The translations under genes were made by a program, and so were the position numbers. Under the pieces are notes generated by a model that saw only the letters and a list, made by a program, of their open reading frames with translations, did not search any database and was not told the DNA's origin. From MWCR01 sp049325475 (GTDB lineage Bacteria; Patescibacteriota; Patescibacteriia; 2-12-FULL-60-25): a stretch of DNA of 64,000 bases. The stretch spans positions 39,364 to 103,363 of the forward strand of contig JBMOLN010000001.1 in the NCBI GenBank assembly GCA_049325475.1, given 5' to 3'. Below are positions 1-7,730 of this stretch, in pieces (position 1 is the first letter of the stretch; every line of letters starts with the position of its first letter).

Positions 1-475
1 CAGCTTCGTCCAATACCAGAACTTTCACTGAATCCAATGTGACGGTTTTTTGATCCAGATGATCGATTAATCTGCCCGGAGTGGCGATAATAACATGGGG
101 TTTTTGTTTAATGGATTTGATTTGCAAATGCATGGACGCGCCGCCGATTAAAACAGCTGTGCGCAAACCGATATCTTTGCCGATTTGGCGGAAGACCTCA
201 TCGGCTTGCAAAGCCAGTTCACGGGTTGGCAAAACAACCAAACCAATGCCTTTGGTTTGTGAGAGTCTTTGAATCAAAGGTATGCCAAAAGCCAGGGTTT
301 TACCGGTGCCGGTTTGCGCAACCCCTATGAGATCTTTGCCTTCAACAGCAATGGGAATAGTCTTTTGTTGTATCGGAGTCGGGGCCGTATATTTATTTTT
401 CCAGAGGATATCCAAAAGCCTGGGTGCAATGCCCAGGCCATAGAAGCCCGGTTCAAGCGGTGTAACGTTTTTCAT
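1..475 (-). CDS. DEAD-box RNA helicase, N-terminal part (cut by window edge)
   Basis: This is the N-terminal 158 codons of an ATP-dependent RNA helicase; the gene reads leftwards and runs off the window. From the ATG at 473-475 the protein shows a Q motif (TPIQQ, near residues 33-37), Walker A (AQTGTGKT, 53-60), motif Ia (PTRELA), motif Ib (TPGR) and, at the edge, VLDEA of the DEAD motif. The helicase C domain is outside the window. Family members remodel RNA in ribosome assembly or mRNA decay; which role applies here cannot be told. The call rests on motifs read from the reverse complement. Confidence 0.93.
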   Translation of the reverse strand, partial: MKNVTPLEPGFYGLGIAPRLLDILWKNKYTAPTPIQQKTIPIAVEGKDLIGVAQTGTGKTLAFGIPLIQRLSQTKGIGLVVLPTRELALQADEVFRQIGKDIGLRTAVLIGGASMHLQIKSIKQKPHVIIATPGRLIDHLDQKTVTLDSVKVLVLDEA

Positions 476-597
476 GGAAACAGGATAACACATTTAACGC
501 GCAACGCGAATTGTGTATCGCGAATCGTCGCTAGCCGCGAGATGCTAGAACTCTGTTCGCGCATCGCGTATCGTATAGCGCGAAACGTCTGACGTTA

Positions 598-735
598 CAC
601 GATACAGGATACACGATACAGGATAAAAGGATGCAGGATACATGATATTAATCGCTGGACGCTAGACGCTAGCACGAAGCACGAAGCACGTAGTACTTAG
701 CACTTAGTACTCTCGATGCTAGACTCAAGCTGAAA
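598..735. repeat. Degenerate short tandem arrays
   Basis: The spacer between the helicase and typA contains three adjoining arrays: repeats of GATACAGGATACAC type (598-645), GACGCTAGACGCTAG type (655-675) and ACGAAGCACGAAGC / AGTACTTAGCACTTAG type (675-710). No open frame or RNA is apparent. Similar but non-identical arrays occupy many other spacers of this window. Confidence 0.7.
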
Positions 736-743
736 GCTTAAGA

Positions 744-2543
744 TTATTTAGCGTTGGCGCGGCGTCGTTCGAAATCCTTGAGAAAGCGTTTGCGGATACG
801 GATGCTTTTAGGTGTAACTTCAACCAATTCATCGTCCCCGATATATTCCAAAGCCAGTTCCAAGCTCATCTCGCGGTGCGGTGTTAAAGCTTCGGCAACG
901 CCATCGCCTTTGGATCGCATATTGGTGAGGCGTTTTTCTTTGCAGACGTTAACAATCATGTCTTCGGGTTTGGCATTTTGGCCAACAACCATGCCTTCGT
1001 AAATCGGCAAGCCGGCCGGTATAAACAGTGTGCCTCGGTCTTGAGCTGTCAGCATGCCATAAGTTACAGATGTACCGGATTCGTGAGCAATGAGCGAGCC
1101 ATGGTCTGCCCGGGCCAGGTCGCCGGCGTATGGCCGGTATTCCAAGAATATGCTGTTTATGGTGCCCTGACCTCGGGTGTCAACGATGAATTCACTGCGG
1201 TAGCCGATGAGGCCGCGAGTGGGTATTTCAAAAATAAGATGCGAGCGGCCGTTCTCGGTTTCCATGTCTTTTAATTCGCCGCGCCGTTTGCTCAGTTTTT
1301 CTATGACCAAACCCGTCTGATCTTCGGGGATGTCGATTTCCACTTGCTCGAAAGGTTCTTTGCGTTGTCCGTCTATTTGCTTAAAAATGACTTGCGGGCG
1401 CGATACTTGCAGTTCAAACCCTTCACGGCGCATTTTTTCGATCAAGATAGCCAAGTGCAATTCACCGCGGCCATAGACTATAAAGCCCTCGCCCTCGGGA
1501 TCTTTTTCTACGCGCAAGGCAACGTCATTTTGTAATTCGCGTTCCAAGCGCTCCTCGATGTTGCGTGAAGTTGTGTAGATTCCTTCATTGCCGGAAAACG
1601 GCGATGTGTTGGCGCTGAAAGTCATCTTAACGGTCGGTTCTTCTATTGCGACCACAGGCAGAGCTTCGGGATTTTGGAGGTCGGCAATGGTTTCGCCGAT
1701 GTTCAGATCTTCAATGCCGGCAAAGGCAACAACTTCTCCAGCCGGAGCTTCGTCAACCTCTTTACGGTTTAAGCCATCGAAAGTCATGAGATAAGTTATT
1801 TTGGAAGGAGTTTGTCTGCCGTTTCTATCGATCCACATAACCGCGCCGGGGTGAAAAATGCCGCGGCGCACGCGCCCGATGCCCAAGCGGCCTTTGTAAT
1901 TGTCACGAGTAACGTTAACGACTGATACTTGCAGAGCTCCTTCAGTATCAAGGTGAGGAGCAGGGATGTTATTGATTATACAGTCAAAAAGCGGTTTGAT
2001 ATCTGTCATTTTGGCCAGATCGGCATCCGCTCCGGATTTGCCTTGTTTGGCGGAAGCGTAAATTACAGGGAAATCGGTCTGTTCATCACTGGCGCCCAGT
2101 TCAACAAAGAGGTCGAAAGTTTTATTTAAAACCCAGTCCGGACGGGCGTCCGGTTTATCGATTTTGTTGATTACAACGATAATGCGGTGACCGGCTTGAA
2201 TGGCTTTTTTAAGCACAAAGCGAGTTTGCGGCATGGGTCCTTCTTTGGCATCTACCAATAAAAGAGCGCCATCAACAAGATTCATGATGCGTTCCACTTC
2301 GCCTCCAAAATCAGCGTGCCCCGGAGTGTCGACTATGTTTATCTTAATGTCATTAAAAGTAACGGCCGCATTTTTTGAGAAAATTGTGATCCCGCGTTCG
2401 CGTTCCAATTCATTGGAATCCATGATTGTTTCGCCTTCGAATTTTTGCGATGCTGCCGAGTCTGACTGCTTAAGCAAAGCATCGACAAGAGTTGTCTTGC
2501 CGTGGTCAACGTGGGCGATAATCGCAATATTTCGCAGTTCCAT
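744..2543 (-). CDS. typA: Ribosome-associated GTPase TypA/BipA
   Basis: TypA (BipA) is a translational GTPase related to EF-G that binds the ribosome and supports assembly and stress growth. At 599 residues it has normal length. G-domain motifs are intact: G1 AHVDHGKT (residues 10-17), the switch RERGITI (48-54), G3 DTPGHADFGGEV (72-83), G4 NKIDKPDARP (from 126), and G5 SAK. The C-terminal part has the family segment with GRGELHL and the final basic tail. It is a single gene facing left. A good promoter lies just upstream (2554-2582), so the mRNA leader would be only a few nucleotides and no Shine-Dalgarno sequence is seen. Confidence 0.97.
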   Translation of the reverse strand: MELRNIAIIAHVDHGKTTLVDALLKQSDSAASQKFEGETIMDSNELERERGITIFSKNAAVTFNDIKINIVDTPGHADFGGEVERIMNLVDGALLLVDAKEGPMPQTRFVLKKAIQAGHRIIVVINKIDKPDARPDWVLNKTFDLFVELGASDEQTDFPVIYASAKQGKSGADADLAKMTDIKPLFDCIINNIPAPHLDTEGALQVSVVNVTRDNYKGRLGIGRVRRGIFHPGAVMWIDRNGRQTPSKITYLMTFDGLNRKEVDEAPAGEVVAFAGIEDLNIGETIADLQNPEALPVVAIEEPTVKMTFSANTSPFSGNEGIYTTSRNIEERLERELQNDVALRVEKDPEGEGFIVYGRGELHLAILIEKMRREGFELQVSRPQVIFKQIDGQRKEPFEQVEIDIPEDQTGLVIEKLSKRRGELKDMETENGRSHLIFEIPTRGLIGYRSEFIVDTRGQGTINSIFLEYRPYAGDLARADHGSLIAHESGTSVTYGMLTAQDRGTLFIPAGLPIYEGMVVGQNAKPEDMIVNVCKEKRLTNMRSKGDGVAEALTPHREMSLELALEYIGDDELVEVTPKSIRIRKRFLKDFERRRANAK

Positions 2544-2553
2544 AAGTCGCTGG

Positions 2554-2582
2554 AGTATAACGTTTTTTGACTAAAGAGTCAA
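2554..2582 (-). promoter_or_regulatory. typA promoter
   Basis: On the minus strand TTGACT (2582-2577), a 17-nt spacer and TATACT (2559-2554) match the sigma-70 consensus. The typA ATG begins 10 nt beyond the -10 box, so the predicted leader is about 3 nt. Confidence 0.75.
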
Positions 2583-2591
2583 GGCTTGACT

Positions 2592-2671
2592 TACGTTAAC
2601 CAGCAGTCCCGTTGAACCGTTATCACGAGCAAGCTCTGATTATCGTATTAACGGATGCGCTGGAATACGTA
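2592..2671. repeat. Dispersed ~80-bp imperfect palindrome, copy 1
   Basis: The left half reads ACGTTAACCAG..TCCCGTTGAACCGTTATC and the right half, reversed and complemented, reads ACGTATTCCAG..ATCCGTTAATACGATAATC, so the element is an imperfect inverted repeat with ACGT ends. Four more copies lie at 6744, 30733, 34138 and 37175. The right end abuts the promoter of the next gene. Confidence 0.75.
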
Positions 2672-2679
2672 TTTTATGT

Positions 2680-2685
2680 TATAAT
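2680..2685 (+). promoter_or_regulatory. Extended -10 promoter element for the 2703 gene
   Basis: TGTTATAAT (TG-N-TATAAT) at 2677-2685 lies 17 nt before the ATG at 2703. No convincing -35 box is visible. Confidence 0.6.
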
Positions 2686-2702
2686 AGTCATAAGAATTTT
2701 TG

Positions 2703-3869
2703 ATGCAAAAATCTATGAAATATTTTTTTAGTTTTATCGCCGTATTTGGCTCAATGTTGTGTTTGGCGCAAAAAGTTGAAGCCAGAGTTATTGAGCCCGG
2801 AGAATTAATAAAAGGATCCACCCCGGCGGTTTATTATTATACGGATGGCAAGCGCTACGTTTTTCCTACAGAAGCGGTCTATATGTCGTGGTATAAAAAT
2901 TTTGATACCATCAATACTGTTGCGGATGATACGCTGGCTAAATTGCCCTTGGGCGGCAATGTGACTTTTCAGCCGGGTTCAATGGTAAAACTCACGACTG
3001 ATCCTAAAGTTTATTTGGTGGAGGAGGGGAATACATTAAGATGGATTGAAACAGAAGAGGCGGCTAAGCAATTATACGGAGATGGCTGGGCATCCATGGT
3101 TAAAGATATTTCGGATGCTTATTTTGTTGATTATAAAATCGGCGAATCGGTCCCCAATGCGGAAGGGTGGATCGCCGGATTATTGCCCAGTGCTTATTAT
3201 AATTATCAAACTGTTTTGGATAAAATCAGGGACGATAAAATCGAGGCCGGTGAATTAAACGGCAGTAAAACTTATGCTGATTTTGCGCATCCGGATTATG
3301 TGGAATTAACCAAGCTGATGCCCCATGGTTATGAAGGCAAAACGGATAAGCCGGTTGCGGATTTACGGCAATGGTATTTAAACAATTCGACTGACTGGCA
3401 GTTATTGTATGACAAGCAATCAAGCAATGCCACGGCAACAATGGCGGTTTTGAATTTTAGTAAAAAGACGGCTAATTGGTTTACACACCGTTCGGTGATT
3501 ATTGCTGATACGGTTTATTCGGAACAGCAGGAAGTTATATTTCACGAAATAGATTATCCGGAAGGTTATATTGTTTATCCTTATGGCGCTACTGCCAGTT
3601 ATGATCAGGGAGAATTTGATATAAGGCAGGGGATTTTGACATATGCGTCAAAAGATGAAGTTAACAAGTGGTACAATGAAGTTGGGTACACAAACGGCTG
3701 GCCTCCCATGGAACAAAAAATGGATTTTTTAGGATTGGTAACCACCTATTCAACCAATAGAGATGATACTCAACGGGCTTTGCAAGTGAATTTTTTGGCC
3801 ATGGATCAGATTGAAGTCTTGCCGCCGTTGAATTTATTTTCGGTTGAGTATTTAAAGACGATAAGATAG
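2703..3869 (+). CDS. Secreted protein with CPR-type surface module
   Basis: This is a 388-residue exported protein of unknown function. The N-terminus (MKYFFSFIAVFGSMLCLAQ) is a signal peptide. Residues about 30-150 form a module with VYYYTDGKRYVFP, YMSWYKNFDTI, PLGGNVTF, TDPKVYLV and LRWIETEEAAKQLYG, which recurs at the C-terminus of the 1674-residue protein at 20235-25259. The rest (about 190-388) has no domain I recognise; it is rich in tyrosine and tryptophan. An upstream TTG (2700) also opens the frame, but the ATG at 2703 or 2715 is more likely. A terminator follows at 3888. I infer a wall-associated or surface role. Confidence 0.85.
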   Translation: MQKSMKYFFSFIAVFGSMLCLAQKVEARVIEPGELIKGSTPAVYYYTDGKRYVFPTEAVYMSWYKNFDTINTVADDTLAKLPLGGNVTFQPGSMVKLTTDPKVYLVEEGNTLRWIETEEAAKQLYGDGWASMVKDISDAYFVDYKIGESVPNAEGWIAGLLPSAYYNYQTVLDKIRDDKIEAGELNGSKTYADFAHPDYVELTKLMPHGYEGKTDKPVADLRQWYLNNSTDWQLLYDKQSSNATATMAVLNFSKKTANWFTHRSVIIADTVYSEQQEVIFHEIDYPEGYIVYPYGATASYDQGEFDIRQGILTYASKDEVNKWYNEVGYTNGWPPMEQKMDFLGLVTTYSTNRDDTQRALQVNFLAMDQIEVLPPLNLFSVEYLKTIR

Positions 3870-3880
3870 GATCGAAAATC

Positions 3881-3990
3881 CCCCAAACCCCCTTTGACAA
3901 GGGGGCTTTTTGTTATTACTAACTCCCTCTAAATCTCCCTCTTAATCTAAGAGGGAGACGCGACCCCCTTTAACAAAGGGGGGAGTGAAG
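3881..3990. repeat. G/C-run hairpin repeats, with terminator for the upstream gene
   Basis: Three hairpins sit side by side. CCCCCTTTGACAAGGGGG followed by CTTTTTG (3888-3911) is a rho-independent terminator for the secreted-protein gene. CTCCCTCTTA-ATC-TAAGAGGGAG (about 3936-3958) and CCCCCTTT-AACA-AAGGGGG (about 3964-3983) are further stems of the same repeat family, found again at 4777, 29451, 30885 and 32555. Confidence 0.7.
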
Positions 3991-4082
3991 GGGCAATCAG
4001 GCACATCATGAAGACCGCGGAGGTCAACAGGATGCGGATAGTGACCTGCTCTTTTTTGTTCGGATTAAGCCCATGTGACCTG

Positions 4083-4325
4083 TTATTTGATCAACTTTTC
4101 TTTCTCGTTTTTAGTGAGTTTTTTAATTAAAGCTTCTTGTTTGCGGGCGTCGGATTCGGATTTCATTTTTTTACTCCAAACCAAAACAACCGGCTGACGG
4201 GATCTGGTATATTTAGCGCCATTTCTCGAGTTGTGCTTGGTTATTCTGGCTGTTAAATCATTGGTAATGCCCGTGTATAAAGAATTGTCTTTACAGCGGA
4301 CCATGTAGACGTACCAGGGTTTCAT
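4083..4325 (-). CDS. Small GIY-YIG nuclease-family protein (copy 2)
   Basis: This 80-residue protein is a single GIY-YIG domain. It has WYVYMV and SLYTGITNDL, the two short strands that name the family, followed by the conserved arginine (ARITKHN) and the glutamate-bearing helix (EALIKKL). The open frame extends to 4493 but there it runs across a terminator and the tRNA-Trp, so the ATG at 4323-4325 is the sensible start. Such one-domain proteins (the YhbQ-like family) have unproven cellular roles; the fold is a single-strand-nicking nuclease. It lies downstream of tRNA-Trp and is a diverged relative of the protein at 4493-4756. Confidence 0.88.
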   Translation of the reverse strand: MKPWYVYMVRCKDNSLYTGITNDLTARITKHNSRNGAKYTRSRQPVVLVWSKKMKSESDARKQEALIKKLTKNEKEKLIK

Positions 4326-4378
4326 GATTACGATTTTACCACAGTCGTTGCGTTTCTCGCTCCCTTCGATTCCTTGTA

Positions 4379-4415
4379 AAACAAAAATGCGAAGCCAAGC
4401 TTCGCATTTTTGTTT
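4379..4415 (-). terminator. Terminator after tRNA-Trp
   Basis: A 17-bp perfect stem (AAACAAAAATGCGAAGC and its complement) with a 3-nt loop, flanked by A and T runs, lies between the tRNA-Trp 3' end and the GIY-YIG gene. It can work in both directions. Confidence 0.75.
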
Positions 4416-4433
4416 AAATCGAGCTAAGCTCGA

Positions 4434-4507
4434 TGGCAGGGACGGCAGGAATCGAACCCGCGCTAGAGGTTTTGGAGACCCCTGTACTACCATTATACGA
4501 CGTCCCT
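4434..4507 (-). tRNA. tRNA-Trp (CCA)
   Basis: Reading leftwards from 4507: acceptor AGGGACG pairs perfectly with CGTCCCT; the anticodon stem GGGGT/ACCTC encloses loop CTCCAAA with anticodon CCA; T-arm GCGGG-TTCGATT-CCTGC; discriminator G73 and an encoded CCA end (4436-4434). G73 is the usual bacterial tRNA-Trp identity base. The first 15 nt overlap the last codons of the GIY-YIG gene at 4493-4756. Confidence 0.95.
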
Positions 4508-4756
4508 ATGGATTATTTTAATTCTTTTTAGCAATGAGTAATAAGCTGAGTCGAAACGTTTTAATTGCCTTTCTCGCTCTTTGGCTAATTCAATTGATTG
4601 ATAAGATTCATAATATATTAAATTGTAAGGATAGTGTCTACTGGTAAAATAAACTTTACCTGAATTGTGTTCATTTAATCTTCGCTCAAGATCGGTCGTC
4701 ATTCCTATGTATAAACTTTGATTTTTTTTGCTTTGTAATACATATACATGATGCAT
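4493..4756 (-). CDS. Small GIY-YIG nuclease-family protein (copy 1), inside a tRNA-Trp duplication
   Basis: An 87-residue single-domain GIY-YIG protein: HHVYVLQS and SLYIGMTTDLERRLNEHNSG carry the signature strands and the conserved arginine; ELAKERERQLKRF holds the catalytic-type glutamate helix. The gene starts 10 nt after a broken tRNA-Trp 5' half (4766-4835), and its stop codon lies inside the 5' end of the intact tRNA-Trp. That placement, with tRNA 5'-half copies 300 bp apart on either side, suggests a minimal mobile unit targeted to the tRNA (inference). The biochemical role of this family is unsettled. Confidence 0.9.
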   Translation of the reverse strand: MHHVYVLQSKKNQSLYIGMTTDLERRLNEHNSGKVYFTSRHYPYNLIYYESYQSIELAKERERQLKRFDSAYYSLLKRIKIIHRDVV

Positions 4757-4765
4757 ATTTAAGTT

Positions 4766-4835
4766 GAGGTTTTGGATCCCTCCTTTCGCGAAAGGAGGGA
4801 TGGAGACCGCTGTACTACCACTATACGATGCCCCC
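4766..4835 (-). pseudogene. Broken tRNA-Trp copy (5' half only), interrupted by a palindrome
   Basis: Read leftwards from 4835, the sequence matches the first 42 nt of the intact tRNA-Trp at 37 positions once a 28-nt insertion is removed. The anticodon loop CTCCA is followed by the insertion, then AAAACCTC, where similarity to the tRNA stops. No T-arm or 3' acceptor strand follows; the GIY-YIG reading frame does. Confidence 0.82.
4777..4800. repeat. 24-bp perfect palindrome inserted in the broken tRNA
   Basis: TCCCTCCTTTCG followed directly by its complement CGAAAGGAGGGA forms a loopless 24-bp palindrome. It is flanked on the plus strand by TGGA on both sides (4773-4776 and 4801-4804), which looks like a 4-bp target duplication in the anticodon loop. 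The sequence belongs to the G/C-run hairpin family seen at 3881 and 32555. Confidence 0.8.
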
Positions 4836-4932
4836 GAATCTATAATTGTTGCGTTATATTAGCAATAAACAAGAAAAACTGCAAGATTTTATAGTGCCTT
4901 TATTAATTTTTACAATATGATAGGATTAAATT

Positions 4933-5571
4933 ATGAAAATTACATCTTTGCCTAACGTAATAATGCTTCATGGCTGGACAAATGGAGATATCTCCGGGAT
5001 TCCGGAATACTTGCCGGATAGTGATCAAAATTGGATGGGATGGATAAAAAAAGAATTGGAAAACAGAGGGTATAAAGTTGAATGTCCTTTTTTGAGATAC
5101 GGTTTTAAATCTTATTACGATGATTGGAAAAAGGAGTTGGAGAAGTTGGATATTAATGAAAATACAATACTAGCGGGCTGGAGTTCGGGAGGTGCTTTTT
5201 GGGTTCGGTGGCTGGGGGAAACAAAGAAGAAAGTAAAAAAGTTGATATTGGTTGCGCCTGCCAAAGTAGTTGGAAATGACGAAGAATGGTTAAAAGAACT
5301 AAGGGAAATGCAGAAGGAATATCTGAATCCCAAATGGAAGGATCAATGGGAAAGTTTTCATAATTTTGAATGCGATGAAACCATTAAGGATAGAGTAGAT
5401 GATATTTCGATTTTTATTTCTAATGATGCAAGGTGGCTCGTTGATGCTGCGCATCTTTATGCAAAAGAGTTTGATGCAAAATTAATTGAAATAGAAAATC
5501 AAGGTCATTTTGAAAATGAAAAAAGACCCTCGCCGGAATTTCCGGAAATGTTGGAGGAGATTTTAAGTTAG
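4933..5571 (+). CDS. Alpha/beta hydrolase, RBBP9/YdeN-like
   Basis: A 212-residue cytoplasmic serine hydrolase. The early strand ends in MLHGWTN (residues 11-17), the nucleophile elbow is GWSSGG with Ser84, and a late NQGHFENE supplies the catalytic histidine near residue 194; the acid is probably the Asp of ISNDARW. Length and layout match the RBBP9/YdeN family, whose natural substrates are mostly unknown. It stands alone, converging with the gene at 5580-6692 with an 8-nt gap. A TATGAT box 11 nt before the ATG is the only promoter hint. Confidence 0.85.
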   Translation: MKITSLPNVIMLHGWTNGDISGIPEYLPDSDQNWMGWIKKELENRGYKVECPFLRYGFKSYYDDWKKELEKLDINENTILAGWSSGGAFWVRWLGETKKKVKKLILVAPAKVVGNDEEWLKELREMQKEYLNPKWKDQWESFHNFECDETIKDRVDDISIFISNDARWLVDAAHLYAKEFDAKLIEIENQGHFENEKRPSPEFPEMLEEILS

Positions 5572-5579
5572 GATGATTT

Positions 5580-6692
5580 CTATTTAATCCTAAAAGGATT
5601 TTGCTCTGATTCCGGATAATCATCTGTGTGCTCTTCTCGTTCCAGCCCGCGTCTTTCTTTGGCTTTTAGGCCTTTGCGACGATGCGGTTCATTGGATTCG
5701 TGGATTTTTTTGATTCTGCCATCACGAATCTCGTATCCTTGTTTTTCTATTTCAGAAATAATTTCTTCAGTTGTAATATGATATCCGGGTTCATTTATTC
5801 GTTTCCATACATGATCGTAAAGCATTCGAGCGAAAGGACCCAGCCCCAAATCATTAAGACGTTCTTGGACTTTTTTTTGATATTCTTGCCAGTCCAATTC
5901 TAAAATCTTCTGATCCATATCCGAAATGCGGATACCATATTCGGATCGGCTTCTTTTGATTGCGTCAATTATTTTACCGAGTGAATCTTTGTCTGCGACA
6001 ATGGCGTAAACGGTTTCCGTGTATTCGTGGGAGAAGGCATAATATTTAAGCAATTTTAAACCGTAATCCGCAGCAAATCGTTTGGCGCGGCGGATTCGTT
6101 CATCCGTACCAAGTCTGTCCATGTCTACCAAAGAGCCGCGCGTACTGATAAGATTTGGATCCGGGGGCTTTACAGCGGCAGAGATTTTGCGTTCAAAGAT
6201 AATTCCGAATTCATCTTTTGCCAAATCATCGACCAATTCAAATTCATTGCCTCGGTCGTCTTTTTGAACGTCCGGTTCTATCCATGTATTTTGGCCGATT
6301 TGCGCTCTTTCGTCGCTGAAAAATTCTTCCAATGAGTCGTTAGCGTACATATCATCAAAAGAATTTCTACTGTAAATTTTAAATTCCGGCAGTTGGTATT
6401 CGGTTAAGTCTTCCGTTAAGTTGTAAAGATCCGCGAAAACTTCGCTTTCGGTTTTGCCAAGCAAGCCGCCCAATTCTTTCATTTGATTGTGCAGAAAGTT
6501 TCTCTCTCTGTCGATTAATGTTAGCTTGTGAGCCGTAATATCTTTTAAATTAAATTTTTGCAATTCTTTAATTGCATCGCGATATTTTTTATGCGCTGTC
6601 CAATAAAGACTATTAATGGTTTCCTTATCTCTATAAGGATCAAGGCTGAGGAAGTCTTCTTTCAGGGGTTCGAAAAATAGAAAGTCGGACAT
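5580..6692 (-). CDS. Conserved-looking hypothetical protein, 370 aa
   Basis: I do not recognise this protein. It is soluble, highly charged and mostly helical, without signal peptide or membrane segment. The N-terminal 110 residues are probably coiled or helical (KYRDAIKELQKF). The middle has a run with VYAIVADKDSLGKIIDAIKRS that resembles a small alpha/beta domain, and the C-terminal tail is basic (RRKGLKAKERRGLERE). Base composition matches its neighbours. It is alone on the minus strand; a short-repeat array and a palindromic element lie upstream. Confidence 0.75.
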   Translation of the reverse strand: MSDFLFFEPLKEDFLSLDPYRDKETINSLYWTAHKKYRDAIKELQKFNLKDITAHKLTLIDRERNFLHNQMKELGGLLGKTESEVFADLYNLTEDLTEYQLPEFKIYSRNSFDDMYANDSLEEFFSDERAQIGQNTWIEPDVQKDDRGNEFELVDDLAKDEFGIIFERKISAAVKPPDPNLISTRGSLVDMDRLGTDERIRRAKRFAADYGLKLLKYYAFSHEYTETVYAIVADKDSLGKIIDAIKRSRSEYGIRISDMDQKILELDWQEYQKKVQERLNDLGLGPFARMLYDHVWKRINEPGYHITTEEIISEIEKQGYEIRDGRIKKIHESNEPHRRKGLKAKERRGLEREEHTDDYPESEQNPFRIK

Positions 6693-6743
6693 AAATTAAG
6701 ACGCTAGGCGCTAGACACAAGACGCCAGACTCTAGATACGGGC

Positions 6744-6841
6744 TGCGTTAATCCGTGCTCCTGTTGGCCGGTATTCCGGAGCCAATGCGCTAAGCACAGT
6801 TTAGTCCGGATAACGGTTTAACGGGTAAAACGGAATACGTA
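6744..6841. repeat. Dispersed imperfect palindrome, copy 2
   Basis: Left half GCGTTAATCCG..CCTGTTGGCCGGTATTCCGGAG, right half complement ACGTATTCCGTTTTACCCGTTAAACCGTTATCCGGA. It fits the copy-1 consensus with a longer centre. A CTAGAC-type tandem array (6700-6738) abuts its left side. Confidence 0.7.
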
Positions 6842-6843
6842 TT

Positions 6844-7026
6844 TTAACTTCCTAAAAATTTCAGAACATCGTAGACCAAGAACGCCGGCCAGACGATGGC
6901 TTTTAAAAATCCCAGTACGCCGACCCAGAAGCCGGTTGCATGGCTGATGTAGTAGACTGCGGCGCCGATAAAGCCCAAGCCATATACTCCGCTGCCTCCA
7001 TGATCCATATTGCATTTTTTACTCAT
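6844..7026 (-). CDS. Small membrane protein common in CPR genomes
   Basis: A 60-residue protein with two hydrophobic segments (YGLGFIGAAVYYISHATGFW and the stretch around VLGFLKAIVWPAFLVYDVL) after a short polar, histidine- and cysteine-bearing N-terminus. I have seen the pattern 'YGLGFIGAA.YYI..A..FW.GVLGFLKA.VWPAFLVY' in many Patescibacteria; function is unknown. Start ATG at 7024-7026. It is monocistronic. Confidence 0.85.
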   Translation of the reverse strand: MSKKCNMDHGGSGVYGLGFIGAAVYYISHATGFWVGVLGFLKAIVWPAFLVYDVLKFLGS

Positions 7027-7136
7027 ATACCGGCATTATAACATGCCGCTAAACTTTCAAAAATTTTTTAAGATACAAAATTAATAAACAATGATACAAT
7101 TGATATCAGTAAAAACATGTAGAATTATTGCTTAAT

Positions 7137-7679
7137 ATGAAAAAAAAGGAAACTAGAAAATACGATGTAGTGATTTATAATCCGGATTGGGCAAAACAAT
7201 TTAATATTATTGAGAGAGAGCTGAAAAATGTTTTTAAAAATATCGCAAAAGCTATTGAGCATGTGGGCAGTACTTCGATAGAAGGCATGTCGGGCAAGCC
7301 GACTATTGATATTTTAGTGATTGTTGACGATGCCGCGGCAGTTGATAGTTTAAATAAAGAGATGGAAGATTTGGGCTACAAAGTTTATGGTGATTATTTA
7401 AAATCAGGTGGCAGGTTTTTTGCAAAAGAGAGAAATGGTGAGAGGTTGGTTAATGTGCATTGTTATGCGTCAGATAATCCTAAGGCGGAAGAATTGTTAA
7501 TGTTGCGTGATTTTTTAAGAGAAAATTTTAATGAGGCTAAAGCATATGCAGATTTTAAATTAGATCTTTTTACTAAATTTCCTGATGACTATTTTGTTTA
7601 TCGTAAGCAGAAAGATGTTTACATGAAAGATTTATTAAATCGTGCGAGATCGTGGTATGATTCGATGAGAAAACTATAG
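7137..7679 (+). CDS. GrpB-like nucleotidyltransferase-fold protein
   Basis: This 180-residue protein belongs to the GrpB/UPF0157 family, which adopts a nucleotidyltransferase fold and is sometimes fused to dephospho-CoA kinase. Visible family marks are VVIYNPDWAKQF at the start, IEHVGSTSIEGMSGKPTIDI (with the G-S motif and the catalytic-type aspartate) near residues 42-62, and VNVHCYA near 105. The enzymatic activity of the family is unproven. The frame opens at a TTG (7128), but the ATG at 7137 gives the normal N-terminus. It is a single-gene unit. Confidence 0.88.
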   Translation: MKKKETRKYDVVIYNPDWAKQFNIIERELKNVFKNIAKAIEHVGSTSIEGMSGKPTIDILVIVDDAAAVDSLNKEMEDLGYKVYGDYLKSGGRFFAKERNGERLVNVHCYASDNPKAEELLMLRDFLRENFNEAKAYADFKLDLFTKFPDDYFVYRKQKDVYMKDLLNRARSWYDSMRKL

Positions 7680-7730
7680 TTACGTATATGTGAAAAGTAA
7701 ATAAACGATGATATAATGTTTTGATGCTAT

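Noticed and set aside
269..592. Plus-strand open frame of 107 codons
   Set aside because: It is a shadow of the DEAD-box helicase on the other strand and then runs through tandem repeats.
4326..4493. N-terminal extension of the GIY-YIG gene at 4083
   Set aside because: It would translate through the terminator and most of tRNA-Trp; the domain begins at 4325.
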